64,000 nucleotides of DNA. It comes from Sepioteuthis lessoniana (lineage: Eukaryota > Mollusca > Cephalopoda > Myopsida > Loliginidae). Below the pieces are notes generated by a model. It made no database searches and had not been told where the DNA came from. It saw only the letters and a list, made by a program, of their open reading frames with translations. The stretch's first letter is position 1; each line of letters begins with the position of its first letter. The stretch spans positions 26,664,367-26,728,366 of the forward strand of contig OY757939.1 of NCBI GenBank assembly GCA_963585895.1, read 5' to 3'. Made by a program: the position numbers and the translations under genes. Below, piece after piece: positions 52,917 to 63,870 of this stretch.

Positions 52917-52928
52917 ATGTGTGTGTAT
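52758..52928. repeat. TA, CT, TA, TG compound microsatellite
   Basis: TA 52759-52796, CT 52818-52833, TA 52833-52862, TG 52864-52911. Confidence 0.96.
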
Positions 52929-52929
52929 A

Positions 52930-53440
52930 AACACAGTTGCTGTCATGGTTGATTGTATTGATTATTTTATAATCTGATTTGGTTGGGCCATGAGTTTTTC
53001 AGTTAGCTGTTAAGCTAACTAAAATCTATGAGTGGAAATGTAAGTCAAATTGAAAAGTTCAAGCGACTGCATCAGCGATCAGGACAGGAAGACCAAATAT
53101 ATGTAAAAAAGGATTCATGTATTGTCACAGGTTTGATTTGGGAAATGAAGCCAGTGAATTTGGAGACACGTGTGAGATGTCGCAATAACTTGATGAGTTG
53201 ACATAACCCACCGATATCCTGAATTTAGATATAAAAAAATAACGAATATTGTCAGTTGTCAGTTGGAAGCAGTTGTCAGTTGGTGTAAGATGTCGGTCTG
53301 GTGGGGGGTGTCATTTTGTGTCTGTGTTCATAAATCCTCACAGACTTTCTCTCTCTCGTGCTACTGTATGACGTCAGGACATCAAACGGTATATCTAAAT
53401 AATAAAGCGATAATTTTCCATGAAAATATTGGCCATATTA
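52930..53440. other. Unannotated stretch
   Basis: Right of exon A; the expected preceding FN3 half-exon was looked for on the minus strand and not recognised. Confidence 0.35.
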
Positions 53441-53446
53441 CTGTTA

Positions 53447-54338
53447 CGGGGAGCATACGATAAGTTTCCAGACTTTTTTCGTATGGGCACTTTTATTGAC
53501 AGTACACACATGAAACTCTAGTCCCCTTCGAAGTAATCTTCTCCGGCTGCAATGCACTTGTTGTACCGTTCCAACAACTTCTGGAACGCCCCATGGAAGT
53601 CCTCTTGTGTGAGCATGTCAATGACCTTCGTCACAGCCTCTTTCATCTTCTCAATTGTCTCATAACTACAGCCTCTGACCTTAGGGAATAACCAAAAGTC
53701 ACAGGGAGCAAGGTCTGAACTATAGGGAGGAACTGTCTTGATGCTCATCTTGGTCAAATAGTCTGTGACAAGGATGGAGTTGTGGACTGGTGCATTTTCC
53801 TGCTGGAAATGCCACTGACCTGATTTGAAGAGTGCTGGACTCTTCCGACGGAATCTCTTCCTGAATTCCCTTAAAACCTCAATATAGTAACCCTAACCCT
53901 AACCCTTTGGCCAATCAACTGTGGTGCATTGACTTCCTTACTCCTCCCACACCTCTTATTATCCCTCACAGACTCCCTGTCTTCCTTGAATCTCTTATGC
54001 CACTCAAAAACTGATGCTCGATTCATGAAAGATGGTCGAAAAGCAGTTTGAAGCATTCCATACGTTTCTGTGGCATTTTTTCCAAAGTTAAAGTAGAATT
54101 TTATTGCACAATCGTTCTTCCAAATTGCATTTTTGAAATTCACCAGCTGTGACAATCATGCTTTATAGTAGGGTGTATTTCCATTCCTGCTGTAGCTGTT
54201 CATTTGAACGTGAAATCATAAGAAATGGTCAGTCATTTTATAAGATGTTTAGCAATAATGTACTGAATTTTCAAGAGTCTACAACAATCTTAAATGCCTA
54301 TACGAAAAAAAGTCTTGAAACTTATCATATGCACCTCG
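53447..54338 (-). mobile_element. Mariner-type DNA transposon, internally deleted, copy 2
   Basis: 892 bp flanked by TA target duplications (53445-53446, 54339-54340). Terminal inverted repeats match over about 40 bp, sharing ATAAGTTTCCAGACTTTTTT with one change at one end. Minus-strand transposase remnants: NATETYGMLQTAFRPSFMNR (N-terminal) and PPYSSDLAPCDFWLFPKVRG plus EAVTKVIDMLTQEDFHGAFQ (C-terminal). The junction joining the two halves contains three telomere-like GGGTTA units near 53885-53905, and is the same junction as in copy 1. Confidence 0.92.
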
Positions 54339-54362
54339 TACACCGATTCGTTCCAAGAAATG

Positions 54363-54580
54363 ATTGTTAATTGTTGACGGAGAGTTCTTGTCTTTGAGTC
54401 GCCAACACACAGGCAATTTCGTTCCAACGGACCACCTCGATCGTCAGAAGCCGTTCCGGATGAATTATGTTATTCCCTATCTGTGGATCTTTCAAATATA
54501 ACGTGGGCACAGAGATGATTGATAAACACTCTGAAAACGCATTTGGCACCGTTACAAGGATAAAACCAATGATTATCATT
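54363..54580 (+). repeat. Repeat-H, copy 2
   Basis: Plus-strand counterpart of 9205. Begins 23 bases after the mariner copy ends. Contains CGCCAACACACAGGCAATTT and ATCTGTGGATCTTTCAAATA. Confidence 0.6.
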
Positions 54581-54914
54581 ATATTCGCTACCAGAAATGT
54601 TAAAAATGACCAGAAAAAAAAATTGGGGGTTCGAACCCCTGGAAACGGATATATTTCTGTCCCCCGACACGACAGGCGGAAGTGAGGGGGTGGCCCGTTT
54701 TTTGGAGAGACAGGATTGAAGGGACCGGCGTAGAAGAAAGTCAGGCCTACGTTTTATCTCACGGGGGGCCACGACATTTTAATAGAGAATGTCAACCTGG
54801 TTTTCACTCTCCGATCAGAAAACTCACAGTTGCGAGTCCGCTATAACCCCTAAAAGAAAATACTAGAGTGACTGAGTTGCTTCTCTATATCAACCTTTGC
54901 GTTCTCCGAAATAT

Positions 54915-55585
54915 GCCTGGTTCTGGCTGGTTGGATTTTATGGCATATCAATCTTTGTAGGTTATTTAACGCCAAATCAATTTTTATGCAAATAGTTAGT
55001 TCTATATAAAAAAATTCAGTTTAGCACGAGTTCACAGTTTAATTGTCAAAAACATTTCTATTTCAAGCTATTTAGTTATTTCAAAAACTTCTAATTCAGT
55101 TAATTCGGTTTAGTATAAGTACAGATTTTGTTAACACACTATTAAAAGTCAAAAACAATTCTACATTAAACAATTCAGTTTATTGTTAGTAGAGTTTCAT
55201 TATCAAAAACAGTTCCATTTCAAATAAATCAGTTTAGCATAAGCATGCAGTTTAAATGTAAATACTGATTAATTGTCAAAAACATTTCGATTTCAAGCTA
55301 TTCAGTTTAGTCAAACAGTTCCAGTTCAAACAATTCAGTTAAGTTTTCAGTTAGTTCCATTTAACCCATCGATAGGGCCCTATTAGGTGCTACCGTTCCG
55401 GGCCAGAGTGGACCTGGGAGCAATAGCAATGAAGGGGTGCTCCGCATTCCCCAAAGCTCCAGTCTCACTGGAACCTCACCATCAGATTGTTTCGTGTCAA
55501 ATCCAGGACACTCATTGTGGGGGGTCTTACCTCTCTACAGAGTTGCAGTAGGTGTATTCAATAACCCCAGCCGACTGGGCAAGAC
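54915..55585 (-). repeat. Repeat-C, full length
   Basis: Tail TTTATGGCATATCAATCTTT, at least eight AACAATTCAGTTTA-type subrepeats, conserved block, end CCCCAGCCGACTGGGCAAG. Confidence 0.88.
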
Positions 55586-55923
55586 ATATGCTTGAGTAAC
55601 TACATGCATACCTGACCCAGCTAGCGACCTATACAAATGCCTAGGCTACACAAGGCAGAATAAAATATTCGTATCCAAAGTAGAAAAATCGCCTATTGTT
55701 ATTTTTGAAGAGTGTGTAATTTTGAATATTCAAGATGGTCCATCATATGAAAGCATTACTGTATGGAGTATCAGTCGTAAAAGCAAATATCGAGACTTGG
55801 GATATCGAAACTGTGAATTTAGAGGCTTGTATTTCTGGTTTCCATGACAAGTTGCGTTAGGGTTTCTGTAATACCAATGATTTGTTTTTGTTCTTACAAA
55901 CAATCCCATCAAATAGAGAATCG

Positions 55924-56100
55924 TCACGGAAATGTCTCCGAAATTGCCATCAAAACAAATTTAGAATTTGCCGTCGATTTATTGGCACGGAGTTTTCTTA
56001 TTTCAAGTTTGACCTTCAGAATTTGATTATCCTGCCGCTGGCTGCTTATTGAGATTTTGCTACGCAAAATAATTTGCAGTTTTCGAATTCTTGCACCCAG
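55924..56100 (-). other. Unrecognised open stretch with coiled-coil character
   Basis: Minus strand ARIRKLQIILRSKISISSQR, QDNQILKVKLEIRKLRANKS: heptad-like spacing of I/L/V with many K/R/Q. Read-through from a TA repeat on its N side makes a real start impossible to place. Possibly a fragment of a coiled-coil protein exon or transposon gag-like ORF; not identified. Confidence 0.2.

Positions 56101-56170
<70 letters not shown>
56101..56170. repeat. TA microsatellite, longest in the window
   Basis: About 34 uninterrupted TA units. Confidence 0.97.
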
Positions 56171-56171
<1 letters not shown>

Positions 56172-56348
56172 CTGCTATAGTCAACGAAACGGAACAGATA
56201 ATTTGTGGCATTACCAGGTGGGGAAAAAGGAGTTATATTGAATCTTTTTTGAAGCATAATATTTAGTTATTACCACGAAAGGAAAATTGTCTTAGGCCAG
56301 ATGAGCATTCTTCCCAGGATAAACAAGTTCCCCCACACGCAGATCCAT

Positions 56349-56351
<3 letters not shown>

Positions 56352-56402
<51 letters not shown>
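56352..56402. repeat. TA microsatellite
   Basis: About 25 units; smaller runs at 56513-56530, 56617-56654 and 56671-56685. Confidence 0.96.
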
Positions 56403-56616
56403 GTAGGTAGACATGTACGCAGAGTTTGAGAGGGATGGATAGTCACCAGAGATAGATTGATAGATTCACTCAGAAAACGAGTTAGAGTGTTAGTTTCCAC
56501 ACACATGCACCCCCATATATATATATATATTGAGAGAGAGAAAAAGAGAAAGATACGTAGTCAGGATGTAATAATATAAAGAGAGGGCGAATTGTCAAGT
56601 TAAATAAAGAACAGGA

Positions 56617-56659
<43 letters not shown>

Positions 56660-56689
56660 AATTTTTGTATGTATATATATATATAAGTA

Positions 56690-57240
56690 CAGAAGGAAAG
56701 AGATACAATAATTGAAACGTGTTATACTGGTAACAAGATATGGTTGGGGTTGTTATTTCACAACAAAGAATAGCGAGACTTGGTAAGTTTTATTTTTTGC
56801 TCTTCTTTTTTATCAAGAAAATTAATTCCTTACTGAGACAGTCAGTGGGAATAAAAACTCAAATCCAGTTCTCTTGCAACTTCCGAGCTGAGATCCATAA
56901 CTGTTTTGGCAACTTTTATTCAGGAACGAAATTACAATGACCTCCTTCGTCTCCTCCCATCAGCTATGGATTAAATAGACCACAATTTTTTTTTCTAAAG
57001 GTAGTTTTCGATTTAAATAACCCACGGAGATTGATTTGCCATTAGATAAAGAAACCAGACCAAGTTACTGTAGAGAATAGTATGTACATAATAAACCCCA
57101 AGTTGTTTTCTGAAATAAAACAAAATAGATCGCCAATAATTCTTAAACATCGACCGTTAAAAATTTTGAGTACACCCTTAAAAAATTTCTGCAAAATTAT
57201 CTCAGTTAAATTATTTTATTACTTCTTACGATTTTTTCAC
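56690..57240. other. Unannotated stretch
   Basis: A donor-like GTAAGT at 56783 follows a short open segment on the plus strand; not enough to call an exon. Confidence 0.3.
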
Positions 57241-57243
57241 ACC

Positions 57244-57598
57244 AGTGTAAGCTGATGATCTTTCATTGGAGTTCCAGCGACAGTAAGTCTCCTCTGGTCT
57301 CCAGAACTCTTCTCAGTATTCTCACCGATCTTAGAAATGTTTTAGTTTGGATGCTCTCGGTTAGTTCTTTGATTTCCTACTCTTTCAGTTTCCTTTCCAA
57401 GCTTTTGGGAATCGTTCCGACTGCACGAATTATAATTTGTCACGCCATTACTTTTATGTCTCTAAACTTTTTTTTTAAAAACTTTTCTGCTTGTGTCACG
57501 TTTTTGTTTTCTTTGGTTTTCCCTCTGTGATCGGCCGGAACGGCAAAGTCCACTATTCGACAGGTTCCGTTTTTTGTGATTCATCACTTGGTGTGTTT
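57244..57598 (-). mobile_element. Restriction-like-endonuclease LINE, 3' fragment
   Basis: Read on the minus strand, this matches the last part of the LINE at 40541: a degraded DFAVPADH-like segment near 57540, a MKVM-A-x-I-x-R-A-V-G-T-I-P-K segment near 57420 and the terminal CTGGAGACCAGAGGAGACTTAC-type end near 57290. At its 5' side (right) it is cut by a TTA repeat at 57605-57620, beyond which the next copy begins. Heavily mutated. Confidence 0.7.
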
Positions 57599-57614
57599 AT
57601 CATCATTATTATTA

Positions 57615-58770
57615 TTCACTCATTAGAGTTTTTCACATCACCGTTAGCCAATGGTTTTTCACAGGAGTTTGAGTGGCAGCAAGTCTCTTCAAGTCTCCTG
57701 GATTCTTCTCAGTATTCTGGCCGTTCTCAATGATGCTGTCGTTTGGATGGTCTCCACTCGGCCGCCAACTACCCAGTCCTCCAGTCCCTTTAGTAATTCT
57801 TATTTTCACATTCTCTCAGTTGTATTCTTTTCTTGAAACATATAGTCTGTCAACGTCGTCTCTGGGATATAATTCCTTATACATTGTCATTAGTTTTCTT
57901 GTTCTTTGGTCCATTTGTTTAAGTTCGTCTCTGGTTCACTTGAGAAAGGTTCTGGAATGTCTAACGAGTGGTAAAGCCCAGGTATTTATTCCTTTGATAA
58001 GGTTTCTGTAAGAGAGTTTTGTCGCGAGTAGTTTTTTTAGTTCTACTGAGATATTCTTTTTGAATTTTGTCGTTCATTTCCATTTGTTTGATAGTGTCAG
58101 CCTCCAAGATGCCCAAGTATTTGTAGGTTTCGTTTTCTGCGAGAGTTCTAATCTTATCTTGATTTGGTAGTTCCATTCCGTCACTTAGATGTCGTTTGCC
58201 ACTTTTCGTTACAAGCATTGCACATTTTCCTATGCCAAATTCCATTCCTATGTCCTGACTGTATATTCTAACTGCGTGTATTAGAGTTCCCACTTCTTTT
58301 TTCATTTTTTGCAAACAGTTTGATATCATCAATGTACATTAGGTGATTGATTTTTTCCTGCGATCTTCTAAGTTTGTATCCAGCTGTGCCTTTTCTGAGT
58401 ATGTGGTTAAGTGGGATCATGGCAATTATGAATAGTAAGGGTGATAGAGCATCTCCTTGGAAAATACCTCTTTGGATCTTTGCTTTAGTTAAGCTTCTCC
58501 CTCCTGCTGTCAATTCTACTCTCCTAGTTTTCATTGTTTTGTCGATAAACTTTATGACTTCATGTGATATTTTGTACATTTTGAGGCTGTTTATTATCCA
58601 GCTATGCGGAACTATATCATATGCCTTTTTGTAGTCAATCCAGGCCATTGCTAGATTTTTTCGTCTGGTTTGCTCTCATTTAGAATCTGTTGATCTATGT
58701 AAAGTAATCCTGCTGTGCCTCTGGATCTTTTGCAGCATCCTTTCTGTTCGCCAGGGAACTAACTGCGGCT
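57615..58770 (-). mobile_element. Restriction-like-endonuclease LINE, copy with RT core and an internal deletion
   Basis: On the minus strand from right to left: PGEQKGCCKRSRGTAGLLYI near 58740, MAWIDYKKAYDIVPHSWI near 58640, IQRGIFQGDALSPLLFIIAM near 58470, HLMYIDDIKLFAKNEK near 58330, MEFGIGKCAMLVTKSGKRH near 58210 and TYKYLGILEADTIKQ near 58115. These are RT blocks with both aspartates (WIDY, YIDD). Near 57800 the sequence jumps from the segment equivalent to RDDVDRLY straight to the 3' end (TTALLRT region), so the zinc knuckle and endonuclease are missing. Frames are broken in several places. It abuts an older 3' fragment through a TTA repeat. Confidence 0.85.
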
Positions 58771-58994
58771 TGTTTGTTTATTTGTTTGTTTCGCCTCCCT
58801 GAGCATCTCCCCATTTTATTAAATTTCATATCAAACTATAAAAAATATCTTTACACGCGATGCACACAGTATCAATACAAAATCTATACACAGATCAAAT
58901 AATCTTGATTTATTTGATAGTTCATGTAAGTTCCTTTTTACATTCTTTTTCGGCTACTTATTGGCCACACTAAATTAACTCAATCCTTCATTTT

Positions 58995-59170
58995 AGGAAG
59001 AAACTCCTCCTAAATATCCCTATGGAAACCAATGCACGGTAAAACATATTTTGGTTGAATGCACAAACCTCACCCACACTCGACAAAAGTCCTACACATT
59101 AACAGCATGTAAGAACTATTTGGAAAAATAGACCCGAAAAATATATTAAACATTCTGAAAAGAATCGGCC
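58995..59170 (+). mobile_element. LINE C-terminal fragment (Jockey/I-like)
   Basis: Encodes EETPPKYPYGNQCTVKHILV then ECTNLTHTRQKSYTLTACKN before a stop. The C-x(n)-T-V-K-H-I-L-x-x-C pattern is the post-RT zinc-finger-like tail common in Jockey and I-like LINEs. Only this tail remains; the rest of the element is absent. Confidence 0.65.
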
Positions 59171-59289
59171 TATCAACGATGTAGGCTCATGTGTGATTCA
59201 TACTTACCACCACTTTCATGTATGCAAACAAAATACTAATACCTAATTGAATTACGTGTGTTAGATAGTAATACTCGAAACCATTTAAC

Positions 59290-59985
59290 CGTGTTCTAAC
59301 AAATGAGCTCTTGCCCAGGGCTTTGGGGAATATGGAGTACCCCTCCATTGCCATTGTTCCTAGGTCCACTCTGGCCTGGCGTGGTAGCTCCTGATAGAGC
59401 CCTATCATAGAACTAACAGCATACTTATGCTAAACTGAATTGTTTGACAAAACTGAAAAGTTTAAAATAGAACTGTTTTTCACAATTAAACCGTACTTAC
59501 ATTTAAACTGCGTGCTTATGCTAAACTGAATTGTTTGAAATGGAACTATTTTTGACATTAAAACTGTACTTACACTAAACTGAATTGTTATATATAGAAC
59601 TGTTTTCACATTTTACTGTGTAAACAAAATCTATACTTACGCTAAACTGAATTAGCTAAATTAGAACTGTTCGAATAGACTAAATAGCTTGAAATAGAAA
59701 TGTTTTTGACAATTAAACTGTGTACGCAGGCTAAACTGAATTGTTTGAAATAAAACTGATTATTTACATAAAAACAGATTTGGCGTTGAATAACCTACAG
59801 ACGTTGATATGCCATAAAAATCCAACCAACCAACCAACAAATGAGCTCTGGCTTGTAAAAATGATATCTACCAAATATGCGATTACAAATCATATATATA
59901 TATATATATGTATATATATGGATAGGATTTAGCCTTAGATAACCCGCAGAGGTTGATATGTCATAAACCCAAACAACAAAACAAA
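59290..59985 (+). repeat. Repeat-C, plus orientation, with a second tail fragment
   Basis: Begins inside the conserved block (GGGGAATATGGAGTACCCCT), seven subrepeats, tail ACGTTGATATGCCATAAAAA then CCAA repeats to 59835. 59915-59985 is another tail (GCAGAGGTTGATATGTCATA). Confidence 0.83.
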
Positions 59986-60564
59986 ATCAAACATTCTTTT
60001 TCTTATCCTTACGTTTGAAATCATCTAATTAAATCTTTAGATTATTTGACGTTTTATAGTAACCCTCTTCTGACTGAATAATTTCTAAATTTTACCGCAA
60101 ATAATTATGCACACACATGACACTGCAAAGTGAATTCTCCTTACTGCTGTGGTGAAGTTTTTGAATCTTTAATTTTTGAAAGTAGTTGATATGTGTTGGC
60201 ACGAAAACAAAAAAGCCAATAGTGAGCGTAAATGTCCCACTTAAAAGAAACAAATAAAAAGCAAAGACAAGAAATAAACATAAAAAAAAGGAAAAAATAA
60301 TAGACAAATAAAAACAGATTTTATAATTGCTTGACATTGTTTCAACATAGACATATTCTAATAACCACAAAACTATTTTGTGATTCATTTGAAAGGTTTA
60401 AGTCTTTTTCGAATTGTTTGGGTTTATTTAAAGCCGAAATTTGGTTCATTTGGAAATATTCGATAACAATAGGGAAGAAGAAGATGAAAGAGAGAAATTA
60501 TGGAAAAGAAAAGGAAAAGAAGAGGGAAACAAAGTGGAGAGAGTGTGTGTGCATATGTGTGCGA

Positions 60565-60567
60565 GAG

Positions 60568-60635
<68 letters not shown>
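60565..60635. repeat. GATA then GA microsatellite
   Basis: Five GATA units then about 24 GA units. Confidence 0.96.
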
Positions 60636-60640
<5 letters not shown>

Positions 60641-60682
60641 GATTGAAAGAAAAGGGTTAAAGAGAGAAGGTGAAGTTTTGTT

Positions 60683-60830
60683 TTTTCATTTAATGGCATA
60701 TCGACTCTCTGTGGATTATTTAATGCAGAAATTTTATTATTCCGTAAATGTCTGAATATAATCAAAACTATATTTGGTTTTGTTTGATTTGGCTAATTTG
60801 TTTTACGGCATATCAACTATGTATGGATTA
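60683..60830 (-). repeat. Two tail fragments of SINE-B/repeat-C type
   Basis: AATGGCATATCGACTCTCTG at 60692 and CGGCATATCAACTATGTATG at 60810. Too short to assign to either family; a third lies at 61207-61260. Confidence 0.55.
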
Positions 60831-60949
60831 TGTTATACTGAGATTCGATTAATAACGAAACTGAAGAGACGAAGACAGAAAAATAGACAAGATGAGATGG
60901 AAATATAATGAATAAAAAAGGAAGAAAGAGAAAAGGAGAAATGATGAAA

Positions 60950-61205
60950 AAAAGGCTCACCAAAAAGGCTCGCCGGGCCATTGGCCTGGGAGACCGGGAT
61001 TCAATCCCAGGTCGAGTTATACTAAAGACTCAAAAAATGGTACTTGATGCCACCTTGCTTAACACTCAGCACTGTAAGGTAAGGATCAAGAGTAAAGTGG
61101 AGCAATCCAGAGGATGGAGTAGCGCCCTCCCCTACTCTTTGGTGTAGTAGCTATTAAAACGGGAGCCTTCGGGTCCCCCTCGACAAAGATCGTCAACTTT
61201 ACTTA
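60950..61205 (+). mobile_element. SINE-A, full length
   Basis: The cleanest copy. B box GGGATTCAATCCCAGGTCGA, ACTTGATGCCACCTTGCTTA, GGAGTAGCGCCCTCCCCTAC, GAGCCTTCGGGTCCCCCTCG, and a CTTTACTTACTTTAC tail. Confidence 0.88.
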
Positions 61206-61469
61206 CTTTACAATTAGCATATCAACCGCTTATGGGTTATTTAAGACCAATGTTTTATTTGTACATTATCATCCTAATTACTCGCACTTTTTGTCTATGA
61301 TAGGATTACTTTGCTTTCACAGTTATATGTTTTCAATTATTCCTTTCAAATATTAACAAAAACAAAAACAATTCATATTCAATAACAACGATCAGTTTTT
61401 TCACAGATATACTGTATTTAACATCATATTAAGCGAACTTTTCTTTTTTACTATAAATATTTTAAAAAA

Positions 61470-61755
61470 TTTCCCTGCGTCTTATATGCCATATGTAGGT
61501 TTAAAATTAGCGATAGTCGGCCGAAATTAGTTACCAGGCAAATCCATTTAGCTTTGAATTTAGAGTAACTTTCATATACCTATTGAAATTATCTAAAAGG
61601 CTATTATGCTGATTAAAAGTGTTATCATTGATGATATTCAATGCATTAATTAGATCACGCTTAATATTAGTACTTTGTTTTTTTTCTTCTTGATTTGCCC
61701 CGCTGAAAATATGTGGGGAGTGTCTTATATATCCGTGCGTCTTATGTGCCGTCAA
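61470..61755. repeat. Unclassified segment bounded by TATAAGACGC-type motifs
   Basis: GCGTCTTATATGCC at 61477 and GCGTCTTATGTGCCGTC at 61737 are direct copies. The minus strand between is open for 74 codons (HIFSGANQEEKKQSTNIKRD) then decays. TATAAGACGC-type motifs occur at ends of some animal DNA transposons; family not determined. Confidence 0.35.
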
Positions 61756-61774
61756 TTATGCTAGTTTCGACTAT

Positions 61775-61960
61775 TCTTATCCAATACTGATGATTTATTC
61801 GACCCACAGATAGGATTCTAACAGATACGATTAATCCAGATAAGAGTGGACCTGGGGGTAATGGCAATGAAAGAGTTCTCCACATTCTCTTGAGCTCACG
61901 ACCGGAGGTAGATTAGTGTCATATACAGAACACCCACTTTGGGAGGGAGTCTTAAGTTAA
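61775..61960 (-). repeat. Repeat-C conserved block, degraded
   Basis: TTCGACCCACAGATAGGATT, GAGTGGACCTGGGGGTAATG and GTGTCATATACAGAACACCC. Confidence 0.7.
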
Positions 61961-62129
61961 TACTCTTATAAATATATATATATAGGCATATGTATTTTTA
62001 TTTTCAGTGTTCCAATGGTGTAGGGTTTGGTAATGAATTATACCTATTAATATTTCTTTTCAACGCGTGTCATTCCATTAGGACAATAGAGTCAATAAAA
62101 CTGAATTCATTGGTTTAGTTTTTTTTAAT

Positions 62130-62196
62130 CAAAGTTGGTGACGAGAAGGCTCCCTTTTAATATTTACGACACCGAGGTGTAGGGGAGGGCGCTCTC
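62130..62196 (-). mobile_element. SINE-A, 3' end only
   Basis: Minus strand GCGCCCTCCCCTACACCTCG to GAGCCTTCTCGTCACCAAC, joined directly to a CA/CT microsatellite at 62197. Confidence 0.75.
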
Positions 62197-62300
62197 ACTC
62201 ACACACACACACACACACACACTCTCTCTCTCTTTCTCCCTCTCTCTCTCTCTCTCTCACTCTCTCTCTCTCTCTCTCCTCATCTCTCTCTCGCTCTTTC
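62197..62300. repeat. CA then CT microsatellite
   Basis: About 12 CA units then interrupted CT to 62300. Confidence 0.96.
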
Positions 62301-62950
62301 TGAAAACTATTTTAAAATCTTTGGAAAAACATTTTTCTTAACAAAACCATTATGATGAACTACTGAGAAAATTCTATAAAAAACTCCTTTGAAATAAGGA
62401 AGGGACGTGTAATGTGATTCAGGATAATAATTAATTATATTAGTTAATTATTTTATTTATAGAAATAAATTGTGAGTTTGCTAATATCTTGGAGTTGAAG
62501 TGTAAGTCGAATGCAAAAGGTCAAATGGTGCACGTGTCGTCGGATAAAAGGTTGATTGGGCATTTTGAAATCTGCAGCAGACAGAATGTTCAAAATCAAC
62601 ACAGTGAATGCCATGAATGCTGATTTACCTGATGTTTTATGGAAAGTTTTTAATGACACGTGTTCTTATCACCATTAGTTAATAAGATATTCAATAATAT
62701 ATATATATAAGAGAGGGCGAAGGGCTTGGTTAAGTGAGAAAAGTGAAGCCGGTGTTTTGATCGTTCGTCTCCCACGAATGAAAACATCTACATTTCTATT
62801 AACATAACAAATATCTTTCACTCTATATTTCTATCGTGTTTCCTTGACGACTGCTGGGTAAAATGCTGCTGTCAGAAAATAAATTCACGCTTTCGAAAGA
62901 ACTGAGTCCGCTTTGTGCTTTGAGCAATATAACATCTATTCATGTTTATG
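62300..62950. other. Unannotated stretch
   Basis: AT-rich, no recognised feature. Confidence 0.4.
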
Positions 62951-62951
62951 A

Positions 62952-63013
62952 TCCTGTAACGTTATAGGAGTTCCCGTGACGTTACATGAGTTCCTGTAAC
63001 GTTACACGAGTTC
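62952..63013. repeat. Three tandem units of about 20 bp with a GTTAC core
   Basis: CCTGTAACGTTATAGGAGTT, CCGTGACGTTACATGAGTT and CCTGTAACGTTACACGAGTT (each unit about 20-21 bp). The AACGTT / TGACGTTA centre is palindromic. Confidence 0.88.
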
Positions 63014-63014
63014 A

Positions 63015-63228
63015 TAAGGATTAATGTGGTAGTCTGCGGCATTGAAGCAAGCGAATTCGAACTCCAGTCGATTTAAGACTTCTAATTTTGGACTAATATC
63101 CCGGGGAAAGGTAAGAAACCCCTCACCCACCCAGGTATGGGCTAAATTGTGTCACTGTTCTTTGACAAGGATGGCTTTGGCATTATATAACCCACAAAGG
63201 TTGATATGCCATAAAAAAGAGACTGTAA
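63015..63228 (+). mobile_element. SINE-B, plus orientation, head truncated
   Basis: Starts at the B box (GAATTCGAACTCCAGTCG), then CCCGGGGAAAGGTAAGAAAC, and ends ACAAAGGTTGATATGCCAT with AAAAAA. Confidence 0.83.
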
Positions 63229-63274
63229 TAAAGAAGCATTAAGAAATATTCATATTTTGTCTAATCACTTTTGT

Positions 63275-63327
63275 TTCTCCTTCTCTCTCTCTCTCTTTAT
63301 CTCTCTCTCTCTCTATATATATATATA
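63275..63327. repeat. CT then TA microsatellite
   Basis: Interrupted CT units and about seven TA units at the left edge of the fold-back element. Confidence 0.93.
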
Positions 63328-63600
63328 TAAGAAAACCTTTTATATAAATTTGACGTAAAATTTCAATTTAGTGTTTCTATAATGAATTTATTTCAGTTCG
63401 ATGTGACCCTCTTCAGATGGATTTCAAAGCATGAGGGTCTAGGATGTTGTAAAGACTTCCATACCTCATTTAAGTTTATACCACATCCTAAACTAATGCT
63501 TTAAGATCCATCTGAAGAGGGGCCACAACGACCTGAAATAAATCTATAATGGAAACACTAAATTGAAGTCTTTTCGTCAAATTTTTATAAAAATGTTTTC
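63325..63600. repeat. Fold-back element with about 110 bp arms
   Basis: 63330-63440 and 63478-63598 are inverted copies, each containing TTCAATTTAGTGTTTC, ATTTATTTCAG and CCTCTTCAGATGGAT (or complement). The ATCTGAAGAGG...GAC-CTGAAATAAAT wording is loosely like the hammerhead-type ends seen at 49060. No coding capacity. Confidence 0.75.
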
Positions 63601-63752
63601 ACTTTGCATCGGAGTTTCGATATATTTTTAATCTGATGTTAATTATATATCTGATAGCCCTAGAGCCATTGAGCACTCAACGCAGATTTCAATTCAGCTT
63701 GGAAGTCGAAACCCAAAATCATTTTCCTCGGATTATAGACACTTATATATAC

Positions 63753-63756
<4 letters not shown>

Positions 63757-63804
<48 letters not shown>

Positions 63805-63813
63805 CAAAAACTA

Positions 63814-63845
<32 letters not shown>

Positions 63846-63870
63846 TGTGTGTGTGTGTGTGTGTGTGTAA
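63757..63870. repeat. TA, TA and TG microsatellites
   Basis: 63757-63800 and 63812-63838 TA, 63845-63868 TG. Confidence 0.96.

Noticed and set aside
53880-53910. Interstitial telomere (CCCTAA units)
   Set aside because: Only three units and exactly at the mariner deletion junction, so read as filler there and not as an independent telomere remnant.
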